From Tsukamurella sp040611135 (GTDB taxonomy: Bacteria; Actinomycetota; Actinomycetes; Mycobacteriales; Mycobacteriaceae): 64,000 bases of DNA. Location: contig NZ_JBEXNL010000018.1 of NCBI RefSeq assembly GCF_040611135.1, positions 27,363 through 91,362 of the forward strand, in the 5' to 3' direction. The position numbers and the translations under genes were made by a program. Shown here in pieces: positions 16,433-25,976 of the stretch; the first letter of the stretch is position 1; each line of letters starts with the position of its first letter. The notes beneath the pieces were generated by a model. It searched no databases. It was not told the DNA's origin and saw only the letters and a program-made list of their open reading frames with translations.

Positions 16433-17763
16433 CCGTTACTCGCCTGGAGTGCTCGGGCGACCGCCTGCGCCCGTTCGGACTGGGTGTGCGGAAGCTCTCG
16501 CCGGAGACTGGCGATCTCTGCCTGCTCGCTCTTTGTGAGATCACGGTCCATTGCGATGGATTCGAGGTCGGCCAGCCGTTCTCGTACGGAGGTCGCATCT
16601 TCTGAAAGGACGTGGTCGAGCCCGAACATATCGGACATCACGGCATCGTCGAGTGTTCCGCGGACAACACGATTGAACTGTTCGCCCGTCACAATCTGCG
16701 CGGCGGGTCCGTCCTCCCAGGCTGGGCTGAGTCGGACGAGACCGCCTTCGTCCACCGCTTGGCAAATGAACGGGCTGTGTGTCGTAACGATGAATTGGAT
16801 CTGAGGGAAGTGGCTCTTGAGCCAGAAGCCGATCCGCTTCTGCCACTCAACGTGCAGGTGCACATCGACCTCATCGATAAGGACGACACCACTGTTGAGG
16901 ATTTGCAGATCGCCGTCCTTCTCGTCCCACCACACGTCGCCGTGGGCAGCGTCGAGTTGCTTGATGATGTCGAGCACGAGACCGGCGACGGTACGGTAGC
17001 CATCGCTGAGCTCGGTGAGTTTGAGATCGTGCCCCTCCGGTGTTGATACCCAGAGGCCATCGGAGTCGAACTTCCGTACCCGGACTCCCTCGGGTAGGAG
17101 TCCGTCGTCCAGGACTTGGAGCAGTAGATTCTCAATACCTTCTGCGCCCGGACGGTTCTCCAGCCTGCGGAGGTATATCTCCTTCAGCCATTGAATCGCT
17201 TCAGACAGTGACGCGTCCTCGCGGAACAGGCTCGCCAGTGCGGGTGGGCGTCCAGGAGACATCATCAAGCGTTGTGCGTCCGTTGGTGCCGGCGACAGTC
17301 GCCGGAAAGGGCCGTACCCGGCGATGAACCAACCCTGTGGATTCGAGGACCACGGCCCGCGCTCGGGGTCCCATCCTGTGCCCGCCACGTATGCTCCGAC
17401 GGTGGGTTCAGGGCCACCGTCGCGTGACCAGCTGAGGCCAGTCCATGTGTCTTTGGTCGGGCGGCGGCCTGGGCCGGTCAGTCGGTCATACTCGGTGTCG
17501 AACTCGAGCCGGACGCCCGCACGTGCGGTGTTCTCGCCGACGCGGATCCAGTCGGCGAACGATCCCGCGAGGACCCGAGAGGCGGTAGGCCCAACCACAG
17601 CGGATGCGACCGCGCGGAGGAAGGTGGACTTGCCTGCCCCGTTTCGTCCCGCAATCACAATCCACTGAGGTACGTCGCCGCCGTCATCGAAGACGAGGTC
17701 GGTGGCGTCGTCGCCCGTGGGGAATCCTCGGATTCCCTCGATCGTGATCTGGGTGATCTTCAC
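16429..17763 (-). CDS. AAA-family ATPase, PtuA-like (Septu-type module)
   Basis: 444 aa from the GTG at 17763, chosen because TACCCT (17771-17776 on the minus strand) lies 7 nt upstream, as at other leaderless genes here. Walker A GRNGAGKST is at 39-47 and a signature-like ELSDGYRT at 251-258. Walker B VVLIDEVDVHLH (293-304) and the TTHS switch (327-330) complete the SMC/OLD-like ATPase of PtuA. A helical C-terminal segment (about 390-440) may contact the nuclease. Lower GC than neighbours. Probably senses infection and licenses PtuB; this role is inferred. Confidence 0.82.
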   Translation of the reverse strand: MKITQITIEGIRGFPTGDDATDLVFDDGGDVPQWIVIAGRNGAGKSTFLRAVASAVVGPTASRVLAGSFADWIRVGENTARAGVRLEFDTEYDRLTGPGRRPTKDTWTGLSWSRDGGPEPTVGAYVAGTGWDPERGPWSSNPQGWFIAGYGPFRRLSPAPTDAQRLMMSPGRPPALASLFREDASLSEAIQWLKEIYLRRLENRPGAEGIENLLLQVLDDGLLPEGVRVRKFDSDGLWVSTPEGHDLKLTELSDGYRTVAGLVLDIIKQLDAAHGDVWWDEKDGDLQILNSGVVLIDEVDVHLHVEWQKRIGFWLKSHFPQIQFIVTTHSPFICQAVDEGGLVRLSPAWEDGPAAQIVTGEQFNRVVRGTLDDAVMSDMFGLDHVLSEDATSVRERLADLESIAMDRDLTKSEQAEIASLRRELPHTQSERAQAVARALQASNG

Positions 17764-17893
17764 ACTGTTCAGGGTAGTCGACCGTGTCGCTTGGGCGCAG
17801 TGGTCAACAAGGGCGCGATCATATTCGGCGGCGGGGGCGGGAAACTGGAATCCTGGAGGGGTCGCACGTCCTCGCCACGAAGGAGTCCCCCTC

Positions 17894-18766
17894 ATGACCG
17901 CACCCACCCCGCCCGGCGGGACCTTCGATCTGGGCGGTGACCTCACGGTCACCCGCTTCGGCTACGGCGCGATGCAGCTGGCCGGCCCGGGCGTCTTCGG
18001 CCCGCCGGCCGACCGTGAGGCCGCGATCGAGGTCCTGCACGACGTGATCGACCTCGGCATCACGCACATCGACACCAGCGACTACTACGGGCCGTTCGTC
18101 ACCAACGAGATCATCCGCGAGGCGCTGCATCCCTACCCGGACTCGCTGCACATCGTCACCAAGGTCGGGGCCCGCCGCGATGCCACGGGCGGCTGGCCGC
18201 CGGCCCTCGAGCCGGACGATCTGCGCCGCGCCGTCGACGAGAACCTCGAGCGGCTCGGGCTCGACGCGATCGACGTGGTGAATCTCCGCGTCGGCGATTT
18301 CGACACGCCCGCTCCCGGCTCGATCGCGGAGCCCTTCACCGTGCTCGCCGAACTGCAGCAGCAGGGGCTGATCCGACACCTCGGCATCAGCACGGTGACC
18401 GCCGAGCAGGTGCGTGAGGCGCAGTCGATCGCGCCGGTCGCGTGTGTCCAGAACTTCTACAACATCGCGCACCGCGTGGACGACGAGCTCGTGGATTCGC
18501 TGGCGGCGCAGGGGATCGCGTACGTGCCGTACTTCCCGCTGGGCGGGTTCAGCCCGCTGCAGTCCGACGCGCTGAACGCCGTCGCCGCGCGGCTGGAGGC
18601 CACCCCGATGGCCGTCGCACTGGCCTGGCTCCTGCAGCGCTCGCCCAACATCCTGCTCATCCCCGGGACATCGTCGGTGGTGCACCTGCGCGAGAACTAC
18701 GCCGGCGCCGCGCTGGAACTCCCGGGAGACGCCCTCGCCGAGCTGAACGCCATCGGCGCCCAGTAG
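17894..18766 (+). CDS. Aldo/keto reductase
   Basis: 290 aa from the ATG at 17894, with GAAGGAG upstream. It folds as an NADPH-dependent TIM-barrel reductase. The catalytic set is visible as THIDTSDYYG (Asp, Tyr) and VTKVG (Lys). PGTSSVVHLREN near the C-terminus binds cofactor. The subgroup is the YdhF/oxidoreductase type acting on small carbonyls; the substrate is unknown. It follows the putative defence module and ends at a very strong terminator. Confidence 0.9.
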   Translation: MTAPTPPGGTFDLGGDLTVTRFGYGAMQLAGPGVFGPPADREAAIEVLHDVIDLGITHIDTSDYYGPFVTNEIIREALHPYPDSLHIVTKVGARRDATGGWPPALEPDDLRRAVDENLERLGLDAIDVVNLRVGDFDTPAPGSIAEPFTVLAELQQQGLIRHLGISTVTAEQVREAQSIAPVACVQNFYNIAHRVDDELVDSLAAQGIAYVPYFPLGGFSPLQSDALNAVAARLEATPMAVALAWLLQRSPNILLIPGTSSVVHLRENYAGAALELPGDALAELNAIGAQ

Positions 18767-18769
18767 GTG

Positions 18770-18806
18770 TGTGTGATCGACCCCGCTGAGCGGGGTCGAT
18801 CACACA
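18770..18806. terminator. Bidirectional terminator, 18-bp perfect stem
   Basis: Arms at 18770-18787 and 18789-18806 are exact reverse complements with one base between them, so the real loop is the GCTGAGC apex. It sits exactly between two convergent stop codons (aldo/keto reductase and FetB-like gene) and would stop transcription from both sides. Confidence 0.88.
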
Positions 18807-18811
18807 GAAGC

Positions 18812-19618
18812 TCAGTAGTTCCGCGGCCCCGTCTCGTACCGGCCGTCGGCGACCAGCCCCGTGACGGCGACGACGGCGATCGGGGTCACGCAGAGGATCG
18901 CGACGAGCACGTAGAGCTGCATGACCGCCGCCGCCACGGGCGAGGCACCGCCGAGCACCATGCCCACGAAGGCGCCCGGGATCGTCACCAGCCCGACGGT
19001 CCGCGTCTGGTCCAGCGCGGGGATCAGCGCGGTCGCCGCGGCGGAGCGGGTCAGGTCGAGACGGATGAACATCGGGTCCAGCCCCAGCGACAGGCCCGCC
19101 TCGAGCTCGCCGCGCCGCGCGGCGAGCTCCTCCAGCGCGCGCTTGCCCGCCAACCCCGCCGCGGCCATCGCCGCCCCGATCGCGCTGCCCGCCACGGGAA
19201 TCACGGCGATCCCGCGCGCCGGAAGCACGCCGGAGAGGATCAGCGCGACCGTCAGGACGGCTGCCGGGCCGGCGACGGTCACCGTCGTCACCGCGAACTC
19301 GGACCAGCGGGGCCGGCGCCCCACGATGCGTCCCGCCGCGGTCCAGCCCGCCGTGCACCCCATCAGCACGGTGAACGCCGCCGTGAACCACAGGCTCCGC
19401 ACGATCAGGCTCAGCGCCGTGCCCAGGACGGCCAGCTGCAGGGTGGCCCGCGCCGCGGCGCCGAGTACCGCCGGCCCGTAGCCGGTGCGCCCGAGCCAGG
19501 CCACTGCGGCGCCCGTCAGCGCGAGGGCCACGAGCGCGACGGCGAGGCCCGGCCCGACGCTCAGCAGCTCGCCCGGATCACTACCACCGGTCACGTGCAG
19601 GAAACCTAGTCGAAACAC
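18812..19618 (-). CDS. FetB-like (UPF0014) ABC permease
   Basis: 268 aa, GTG start, about seven spans. The segments LDLTRSAAATALIPALDQTRTVGLVTIPGAFVGMVLGG and the preceding Leu-rich helix are the UPF0014/FetB signature. E. coli FetAB exports iron under stress. No FetA ATPase is adjacent, so the partner must be encoded elsewhere or the role differs. A second GTG eight codons in (19594) is an alternative start. Confidence 0.82.
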   Translation of the reverse strand: MFRLGFLHVTGGSDPGELLSVGPGLAVALVALALTGAAVAWLGRTGYGPAVLGAAARATLQLAVLGTALSLIVRSLWFTAAFTVLMGCTAGWTAAGRIVGRRPRWSEFAVTTVTVAGPAAVLTVALILSGVLPARGIAVIPVAGSAIGAAMAAAGLAGKRALEELAARRGELEAGLSLGLDPMFIRLDLTRSAAATALIPALDQTRTVGLVTIPGAFVGMVLGGASPVAAAVMQLYVLVAILCVTPIAVVAVTGLVADGRYETGPRNY

Positions 19619-19822
19619 GCTGCCCGCGGCGATGTGACTGCGGATTCCCGCAGGTCACGGCCGGTAAGGATGGCCTTTCATTTGGTGATCCGGGCGGGGG
19701 AAACTACAGTTTTACGTACAGCCAACGATGCCTGAGGCGAGCCGTGTCCGATGGATGCGAGCCGATCGCCGCCCTTGATCCGTCCGTTCCGCCGTGAGGC
19801 GCTGCGCTAAGGCAGGTATTCG

Positions 19823-22800
19823 ATGAGCCGATTCGTCCCCCCGGGCCCGCAGGGCCTGTACCACCCCGCGAACGAGCACGACGCGTGCGGCGTCGCCTTC
19901 GTGGTGGACATGCACGGGCGCAAGTCCCGGGACATCGTCGACAAGGCCATCACCGCCCTGGTCAACCTCGAGCACCGCGGCGCCGCGGGTGCCGAGCCCA
20001 ACACCGGTGACGGCGCGGGCATCCTCATCCAGGTGCCGGACCGCTTCTTCCGCGAGGTCGTGGACTTCGAGCTGCCGCATCAGGGCGCCTACGCCACCGG
20101 CATCGCCTTCCTCCCGCAGGCCGCCGCGGAGGCGGCCGCCGCCGCGGAGGGCGTGGAGCGGATCGTCACCGAGGAGGGCCTGACGGTCCTGGGCTGGCGC
20201 GATCAGCCCACCGACGACGGCTCGCTGGGCGCACTCGCCCGTGATGCGATGCCCACCATGCGGCAGATCTTCATCGCCGGAACGGATTCCGACGGTGCGC
20301 CGCTCTCCGGCATGGACCTCGAGCGTCGCTGCTTCGTGATCCGCAAGCGGGTCGAGCGCGAGCTCGGCACCGACGGTGCGGGCGCCGGCTCGCAGGGCGA
20401 GGAGTCGGTGTACTTCCCGTCGCTGTCCGGCCAGACCTTCGTCTACAAGGGCATGCTGACCACCCCGCAGCTGCGCGGCTTCTTCCTGGACCTGCAGGAC
20501 GAGCGGGTGGAATCGGCGCTGGGCCTGGTGCATTCGCGCTTCTCCACGAACACCTTCCCGAGCTGGCCGCTGGCCCACCCGTACCGGCGGGTCGCCCACA
20601 ACGGCGAGATCAACACCGTCGGCGGCAACGAGAACTGGATGCGGGCCCGTGAGGCGCTGCTCGACGTCTCGGCGTTCGGCGAGGACGCGGCCGACAAGAT
20701 CTTCCCGATCTGCACCGAGGGCGGCTCCGACACCGCACGTTTCGACGAGGTGCTCGAGCTGCTGCACCTGGGTGGTCGGAGCCTGCCGCACGCCGTGCTG
20801 ATGATGATCCCCGAGGCGTGGGAGCGCCACCAGGACATGGACCCGGCGCGCCGGGCGTTCTACGAGTACCACTCCTCGTTGATGGAGCCGTGGGACGGGC
20901 CGGCGTCGGTCTGCTTCACCGACGGCACCCTGATCGGCGCCGTGCTGGACCGCAACGGCCTTCGCCCGTCGCGGATCTGGGTCACCAAGGACGGCCTCGT
21001 CGTGCTGGGCTCGGAGGTCGGCGTGCTCGACATCGATCACTCCGAGGTGGTCTACAAGACCCGCCTGCAGCCGGGCCGCATGTTCCTGGTGGACACGGCG
21101 CAGGGCCGCATCGTCTCCGACGAGGAGATCAAGAGCGACCTGGCTGCGGCGGAGCCCTACCAGCAGTGGCTCGACGAGGGCCTGCTGCGCCTCAAGGAGC
21201 TCCCGGACCGCCCGCACCCCGTGATGCCGCACGACCGGGTCACCCAGCGGCAGCAGATGTTCGGTTACACGACCGAGGAACTGGACCTGCTGCTCACGCC
21301 GATGGCGAAGACGGGTGCCGAGGCGATCGGCTCCATGGGCACCGACACCCCGGTGGCCGTGCTGTCGCTGCGCCCGCGTCTGCTGTTCGACTACTTCCAG
21401 CAGCTGTTCGCGCAGGTGACCAACCCGCCGCTGGACGCCATCCGTGAGGAGATCGTCACCAGCCTCGGTGGGACCATCGGCGGCGAGGGCGACCTGCTGC
21501 ACCCGCAGCCGGGCAGCTGCCGTCAGATCCACCTGGACCAGCCGATCCTCAACAACGACGAGCTGATCAAGCTGGTCAAGGTCAACGATGACGGCACGCT
21601 GCCCGAGTTCCGGTCCGTGGTCATCCCGGGCCTGTACCACGTCGCCGAGGGCGGTAAGGGCCTGCGCGAGGCGCTCGACACCGTGCGCACGCAGGTCTCC
21701 GAGGCCATCGCCGGTGGCGCGCGCCTGATCATCCTGTCGGACCGCAACTCCGACCGGCTGCTGGCGCCGATCCCGTCGCTGCTGCTGACCTCCGCCGTGC
21801 ACCATCACCTGGTGCGTGAGCGCAGCCGCACCAAGGTGGGCCTCATCGTCGAGTCCGGCGATGCCCGCGAGGTGCACCACATGGCCGCGCTCATCGGCTG
21901 CGGCGCGGCGGCGGTGAACCCGTACATGGCCTTCGCGACCATCGAGGACATGCACATCCGCGGCGAGCTCAACGGCACGCCGCTGGAGAAGCTCAACGCC
22001 AACTACGTCAAGGCGGCCGGCAAGGGCGTGCTCAAGGTGATGTCCAAGATGGGCATCTCCACGCTCGCCTCGTACACCGGCGCGCAGCTGTTCCAGGTCA
22101 TCGGCCTCTCGCAGGAGATCGTCGACGAGTTCTTCACCGGGCTGCAGAGCCAGCTCGACGGTGTCGGCCTGGACGAGATCGCCGCCGACGTGGCCGCGCG
22201 GCACAAGCGCGCCATGAACGACCGTCCCGAGGAGCTGGCGCACCGCGAGCTCGAGGTGGGCGGCGAGTACCAGTGGCGCCGCGAGGGCGAGTACCACCTG
22301 TTCAACCCGGACACCGTCTTCAAGCTGCAGCACGCGACGCGCACCGGGCAGTACAAGGTGTTCAAGGAGTACACCGCGCTGGTCAACGACCAGAGCGAGC
22401 GGCTCGCGTCCCTGCGCGGCCTGTTCCGCTTCGCCTCCGACCGCCCGTCGATCTCCATCGACGAGGTGGAACCCGCCAGCGAGATCGTCAAGCGGTTCTC
22501 GACCGGCGCGATGAGCTACGGCTCGATCTCGGCGGAGGCCCACGAGACCCTCGCCATCGCCATGAACCGTCTCGGCGGCCGCAGCAACTCCGGTGAGGGC
22601 GGCGAGGATCCGGCGCGCTTCACGCCCGACGAGAACGGCGATCTCCGGCGCAGCGCGATCAAGCAGGTCGCGTCGGGCCGGTTCGGCGTGACCTCGCACT
22701 ACCTGAGCAACTGCACCGACATCCAGATCAAGATGGCGCAGGGAGCGAAGCCCGGCGAGGGCGGCCAGCTGCCCCCGCACAAGGTGTACCCCTGGGTCGC

Positions 22801-24430
22801 CGAGGTCCGTGGCTCGACGCCGGGTGTCGGCCTGATCTCGCCGCCCCCGCACCACGACATCTACTCGATCGAGGATCTCGCGCAGCTGATCCACGACCTG
22901 AAGAACGCGAACCCGCAGGCGCGGATTCACGTGAAACTGGTCTCGGAGATCGGCGTGGGCACCGTGGCGGCAGGCGTCTCGAAGGCGCACGCCGACGTGG
23001 TGCTCATCTCGGGCCACGACGGCGGCACCGGCGCGACCCCGCTGACCTCCGTCAAGCATGCGGGCGCGCCCTGGGAGATCGGCCTCGCCGAGACCCAGCA
23101 GACGCTGCTGCTCAACGGTCTGCGCGACCGCATCGTCGTGCAGGTCGACGGTCAGCTCAAGACCGGCCGGGACGTCATCGTCGCGGCGCTGCTCGGCGGC
23201 GAGGAGTTCGGCTTCGCGACCGCCCCGCTGGTGGTCTCCGGCTGCATCATGATGCGGGTGTGCCACCTGGACACCTGCCCGGTGGGCGTGGCGACCCAGA
23301 ACCCGGTGCTGCGCCGGCGCTTCACCGGCAAGCCCGAGTTCGTGGAGAACTTCTTCCTCTACATCGCCGAGGAGGTGCGCGAGCTGCTCGCCGAGCTGGG
23401 CTTCCGCACCCTGCAGGAGGCCGTCGGCCAGTCGCAGATCCTCGACACCGCGGCGGCGCAGGCCCACTGGGCGAACGCCAAGGCGGGCAAGCTCGACCTC
23501 TCGCCGATCCTGGCGCAGGTCGACTCGCCGTTCATGAAGCAGGATCCGTTCTGCAGCCAGCCGCAGGACCACGGCCTCGAGAAGGCCCTGGACCAGCAGC
23601 TGATCTCGCAGGCGCGGGTCGCGGTGGAGACGGGCGCCCCGGTCACGATCGAGACGCCGATCTCCAACGTCAACCGGACCGTGGGCACGATGCTGGGCCA
23701 CGAGGTGACCAAGGCGCACGGCGCCGACGGGCTCCCCGAGGACACCATCGACATCACCTTCAAGGGCAGTGCGGGCAACAGCTTCGGCGCGTTCGTGCCG
23801 AAGGGCATCACGTTGCGCCTCGAGGGCGACGCCAACGACTTCGTGGGCAAGGGCCTCTCCGGCGGCAAGATCGTGGTCCGGCCGGCGCGCAACGCCCCCG
23901 AGGGCTTCGTCGCCGCGGAGAACATCATCGCGGGCAACGTGATCCTGTTCGGCGCGACCGGCGGTGAGGTGTACCTCAGCGGCAAGGCCGGCGAGCGATT
24001 CGCCGTGCGCAACTCGGGCGCGGTCGCGGTGGTCGAGGGCGTGGGTGACCACGGCTGCGAGTACATGACCGGTGGCCGCGTGGTGGTCCTCGGCGACACG
24101 GGACGCAACTTCGGCGCCGGCATGTCCGGCGGCGTCGCGTACGTCTACAACGCCGACGGTCAGTTCGAGCGCGACCTCAACACCGAGCTGGTGGAGCTGG
24201 AGTCGTTGGGCGAGGACGACATCGAGTTCGTCCTCGAGGCCGTGACCAAGCACTACGAGTACACCGACTCCGCCATCGCGGAGCGGATCCTGGCCAACTG
24301 GGGCCGGGAGCGCCAGCTCTTCGCCAAGGTGATGCCGCGCGACTACAAGCGCGTGCTCACCGCCATCAAGCGTGCCGAACTGGACGGCCGCGACATCGAC
24401 GACGCAGTGATGGAGGCCGCTCGTGGCTGA
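19823..24430 (+). CDS. gltB: Glutamate synthase [NADPH] large subunit
   Basis: 1535 aa. Together with GltD it makes two glutamates from glutamine and 2-oxoglutarate, the central step of ammonium assimilation. A short propeptide precedes the glutaminase nucleophile C22 (HDACGVAF). The central and FMN-binding synthase domains follow (SRRSAIKQVASGRFGV region), then the 3Fe-4S cysteines in CHLDTCPVGVATQ. A GXXGXXXG beta-helix domain forms the C-terminus. Full family length. Its stop overlaps gltD by 8 bases. Orthologue of mycobacterial Rv3859c by order. Confidence 0.97.
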   Translation: MSRFVPPGPQGLYHPANEHDACGVAFVVDMHGRKSRDIVDKAITALVNLEHRGAAGAEPNTGDGAGILIQVPDRFFREVVDFELPHQGAYATGIAFLPQAAAEAAAAAEGVERIVTEEGLTVLGWRDQPTDDGSLGALARDAMPTMRQIFIAGTDSDGAPLSGMDLERRCFVIRKRVERELGTDGAGAGSQGEESVYFPSLSGQTFVYKGMLTTPQLRGFFLDLQDERVESALGLVHSRFSTNTFPSWPLAHPYRRVAHNGEINTVGGNENWMRAREALLDVSAFGEDAADKIFPICTEGGSDTARFDEVLELLHLGGRSLPHAVLMMIPEAWERHQDMDPARRAFYEYHSSLMEPWDGPASVCFTDGTLIGAVLDRNGLRPSRIWVTKDGLVVLGSEVGVLDIDHSEVVYKTRLQPGRMFLVDTAQGRIVSDEEIKSDLAAAEPYQQWLDEGLLRLKELPDRPHPVMPHDRVTQRQQMFGYTTEELDLLLTPMAKTGAEAIGSMGTDTPVAVLSLRPRLLFDYFQQLFAQVTNPPLDAIREEIVTSLGGTIGGEGDLLHPQPGSCRQIHLDQPILNNDELIKLVKVNDDGTLPEFRSVVIPGLYHVAEGGKGLREALDTVRTQVSEAIAGGARLIILSDRNSDRLLAPIPSLLLTSAVHHHLVRERSRTKVGLIVESGDAREVHHMAALIGCGAAAVNPYMAFATIEDMHIRGELNGTPLEKLNANYVKAAGKGVLKVMSKMGISTLASYTGAQLFQVIGLSQEIVDEFFTGLQSQLDGVGLDEIAADVAARHKRAMNDRPEELAHRELEVGGEYQWRREGEYHLFNPDTVFKLQHATRTGQYKVFKEYTALVNDQSERLASLRGLFRFASDRPSISIDEVEPASEIVKRFSTGAMSYGSISAEAHETLAIAMNRLGGRSNSGEGGEDPARFTPDENGDLRRSAIKQVASGRFGVTSHYLSNCTDIQIKMAQGAKPGEGGQLPPHKVYPWVAEVRGSTPGVGLISPPPHHDIYSIEDLAQLIHDLKNANPQARIHVKLVSEIGVGTVAAGVSKAHADVVLISGHDGGTGATPLTSVKHAGAPWEIGLAETQQTLLLNGLRDRIVVQVDGQLKTGRDVIVAALLGGEEFGFATAPLVVSGCIMMRVCHLDTCPVGVATQNPVLRRRFTGKPEFVENFFLYIAEEVRELLAELGFRTLQEAVGQSQILDTAAAQAHWANAKAGKLDLSPILAQVDSPFMKQDPFCSQPQDHGLEKALDQQLISQARVAVETGAPVTIETPISNVNRTVGTMLGHEVTKAHGADGLPEDTIDITFKGSAGNSFGAFVPKGITLRLEGDANDFVGKGLSGGKIVVRPARNAPEGFVAAENIIAGNVILFGATGGEVYLSGKAGERFAVRNSGAVAVVEGVGDHGCEYMTGGRVVVLGDTGRNFGAGMSGGVAYVYNADGQFERDLNTELVELESLGEDDIEFVLEAVTKHYEYTDSAIAERILANWGRERQLFAKVMPRDYKRVLTAIKRAELDGRDIDDAVMEAARG

Positions 24431-25889
24431 TCCGCAAGGCTTTCTCAAGCACAACTCCCGCGAACTGCCGGTCCGCCGGCCGGTCCCGCTCCGTCTGCTG
24501 GACTGGAACGAGGTCTACAAGCCCTTCGACGGGACCTCGCTGCGCAAGCAGGCGTCCCGGTGCATGGACTGCGGTATCCCGTTCTGCCACAACGGCTGCC
24601 CGCTGGGGAACCTGATCCCCGAGTGGAACACGCTGGCGTACAAGGACCGCTGGCACGACGGCATCGAGCGGCTGCACGCCACGAACAACTTCCCGGAGTT
24701 CACCGGGCGGCTGTGCCCGGCGCCCTGCGAGGCGTCGTGCGTGCTCGGCATCAACCAGGATCCCGTCACCATCAAGCAGGTCGAGGTCGAGCTCATCGAC
24801 AAGGCCTTCGACGAGGGCTGGGTCTCCCCGCAGCACCCGACCAAGCTGACCGGCAAGAAGATCGCCGTCGTCGGCTCGGGCCCGGCGGGCCTGGCCGCCG
24901 CGCAACAGCTGACCCGGGGCGGGCACACCGTGACCGTGTTCGAGCGCGCCGACCGCATCGGCGGCCTGCTGCGCTACGGCATCCCCGAGTTCAAGATGGA
25001 GAAGCGGCACATCGACCGCCGCCTCGCCCAGATGAACGCCGAGGGAACGGTTTTCAAGACCGGGGTCAACGTGGGCGTGGACGTCACCGTCGAGCAGCTC
25101 CGCGAGGACTTCGACGCGGTCGTGCTCGCCAACGGCGCCACGGTCTGGCGCGACCTGCCGATCCCCGGCCGCGAGCTGGACGGCATCCACCAGGCGATGG
25201 AGTTCCTGCCGTGGGCTAACCGCGCCGCGGTCGGCGACGACGTCCTCGACGAGAACGGCCTGCCGCCGCTGCACGCCAAGGACAAGAAGGTCGTCATCAT
25301 CGGCGGCGGCGACACCGGCGCCGACTGCCTGGGCACCTCGCTGCGCCAGGGCGCGGAGATCGTGCACCAGTTCGAGATCATGCCGACCCCGCCGCGCGAG
25401 CGCGCCGAGTCGACCCCGTGGCCGACCTACCCGCTCATGTATCGCATCAGCTCCGCGCACGAGGAGGGCGGCGAGCGCAAGTTCTCCGTCAGCACCGAGG
25501 AGTTCATCGGCGAGGACGGCAAGGTCACCGGCCTCAAGGCCTACGAGGTCACGATGGAGGGCGGCCGGTTCGAGAAGGTCGAGGGCACCGACTTCACCCT
25601 CGAGGCCGACCTCGTGCTCCTGGCGATGGGCTTCGTCGGCCCGCAGCGCGACGACCTGCTGGACAAGCTCGGCGTGGAGTACAACGAGCGCGGCAATGTC
25701 GCGCGCGGCGACGACTTCCAGTCGACGGTGCCGGGCGTGTTCGTGGCGGGCGACGCCGGCCGCGGCCAGTCGCTCATCGTGTGGGCGATCGCGGAGGGCC
25801 GCAGCGCCGCGGCCGCCGTCGACCGCTTCCTCATGGGCGACACCGCGCTGCCCGCGCCGATCGTGCCCACCGCCGCCCCGCAGCGGTAG
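24423..25889 (+). CDS. gltD: Glutamate synthase [NADPH] small subunit
   Basis: 488 aa, GTG start inside the gltB end. It passes electrons from NADPH to GltB. N-terminal 4Fe-4S cysteines are C47, C50, C55, C59 and C98, C102, C106. The FAD site is VVGSGPAGLAAA (about 149-160) and the NADPH site VVIIGGGDTGADCLG (about 290). Full length for the family. Translational coupling to gltB keeps subunit balance. Transcription ends at the hairpin 25927-25966. Confidence 0.97.
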   Translation: MADPQGFLKHNSRELPVRRPVPLRLLDWNEVYKPFDGTSLRKQASRCMDCGIPFCHNGCPLGNLIPEWNTLAYKDRWHDGIERLHATNNFPEFTGRLCPAPCEASCVLGINQDPVTIKQVEVELIDKAFDEGWVSPQHPTKLTGKKIAVVGSGPAGLAAAQQLTRGGHTVTVFERADRIGGLLRYGIPEFKMEKRHIDRRLAQMNAEGTVFKTGVNVGVDVTVEQLREDFDAVVLANGATVWRDLPIPGRELDGIHQAMEFLPWANRAAVGDDVLDENGLPPLHAKDKKVVIIGGGDTGADCLGTSLRQGAEIVHQFEIMPTPPRERAESTPWPTYPLMYRISSAHEEGGERKFSVSTEEFIGEDGKVTGLKAYEVTMEGGRFEKVEGTDFTLEADLVLLAMGFVGPQRDDLLDKLGVEYNERGNVARGDDFQSTVPGVFVAGDAGRGQSLIVWAIAEGRSAAAAVDRFLMGDTALPAPIVPTAAPQR

Positions 25890-25926
25890 GGCACCGTCGG
25901 GCCGCCCGACGGTACGCCCCGGAACA

Positions 25927-25966
25927 CGCAGAAGGCCGGCTCCCGCACGGGAGCCGGCCTTCTGCG
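25927..25966. terminator. Terminator of gltBD, 18-bp perfect stem
   Basis: Arms at 25927-25944 and 25949-25966 are exact complements with a GCAC loop. It lies between the gltD stop and the convergent DUF937 gene, so it can serve both strands. Confidence 0.9.
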
Positions 25967-25976
25967 TTCGCGGGGC

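Noticed and set aside
19712..24454. A 1580-codon open frame antisense to gltB
   Set aside because: It mirrors gltB codon structure, is Arg/His/Val-rich with no domain, and gltB itself is certain. Long antisense frames are normal at this GC content.
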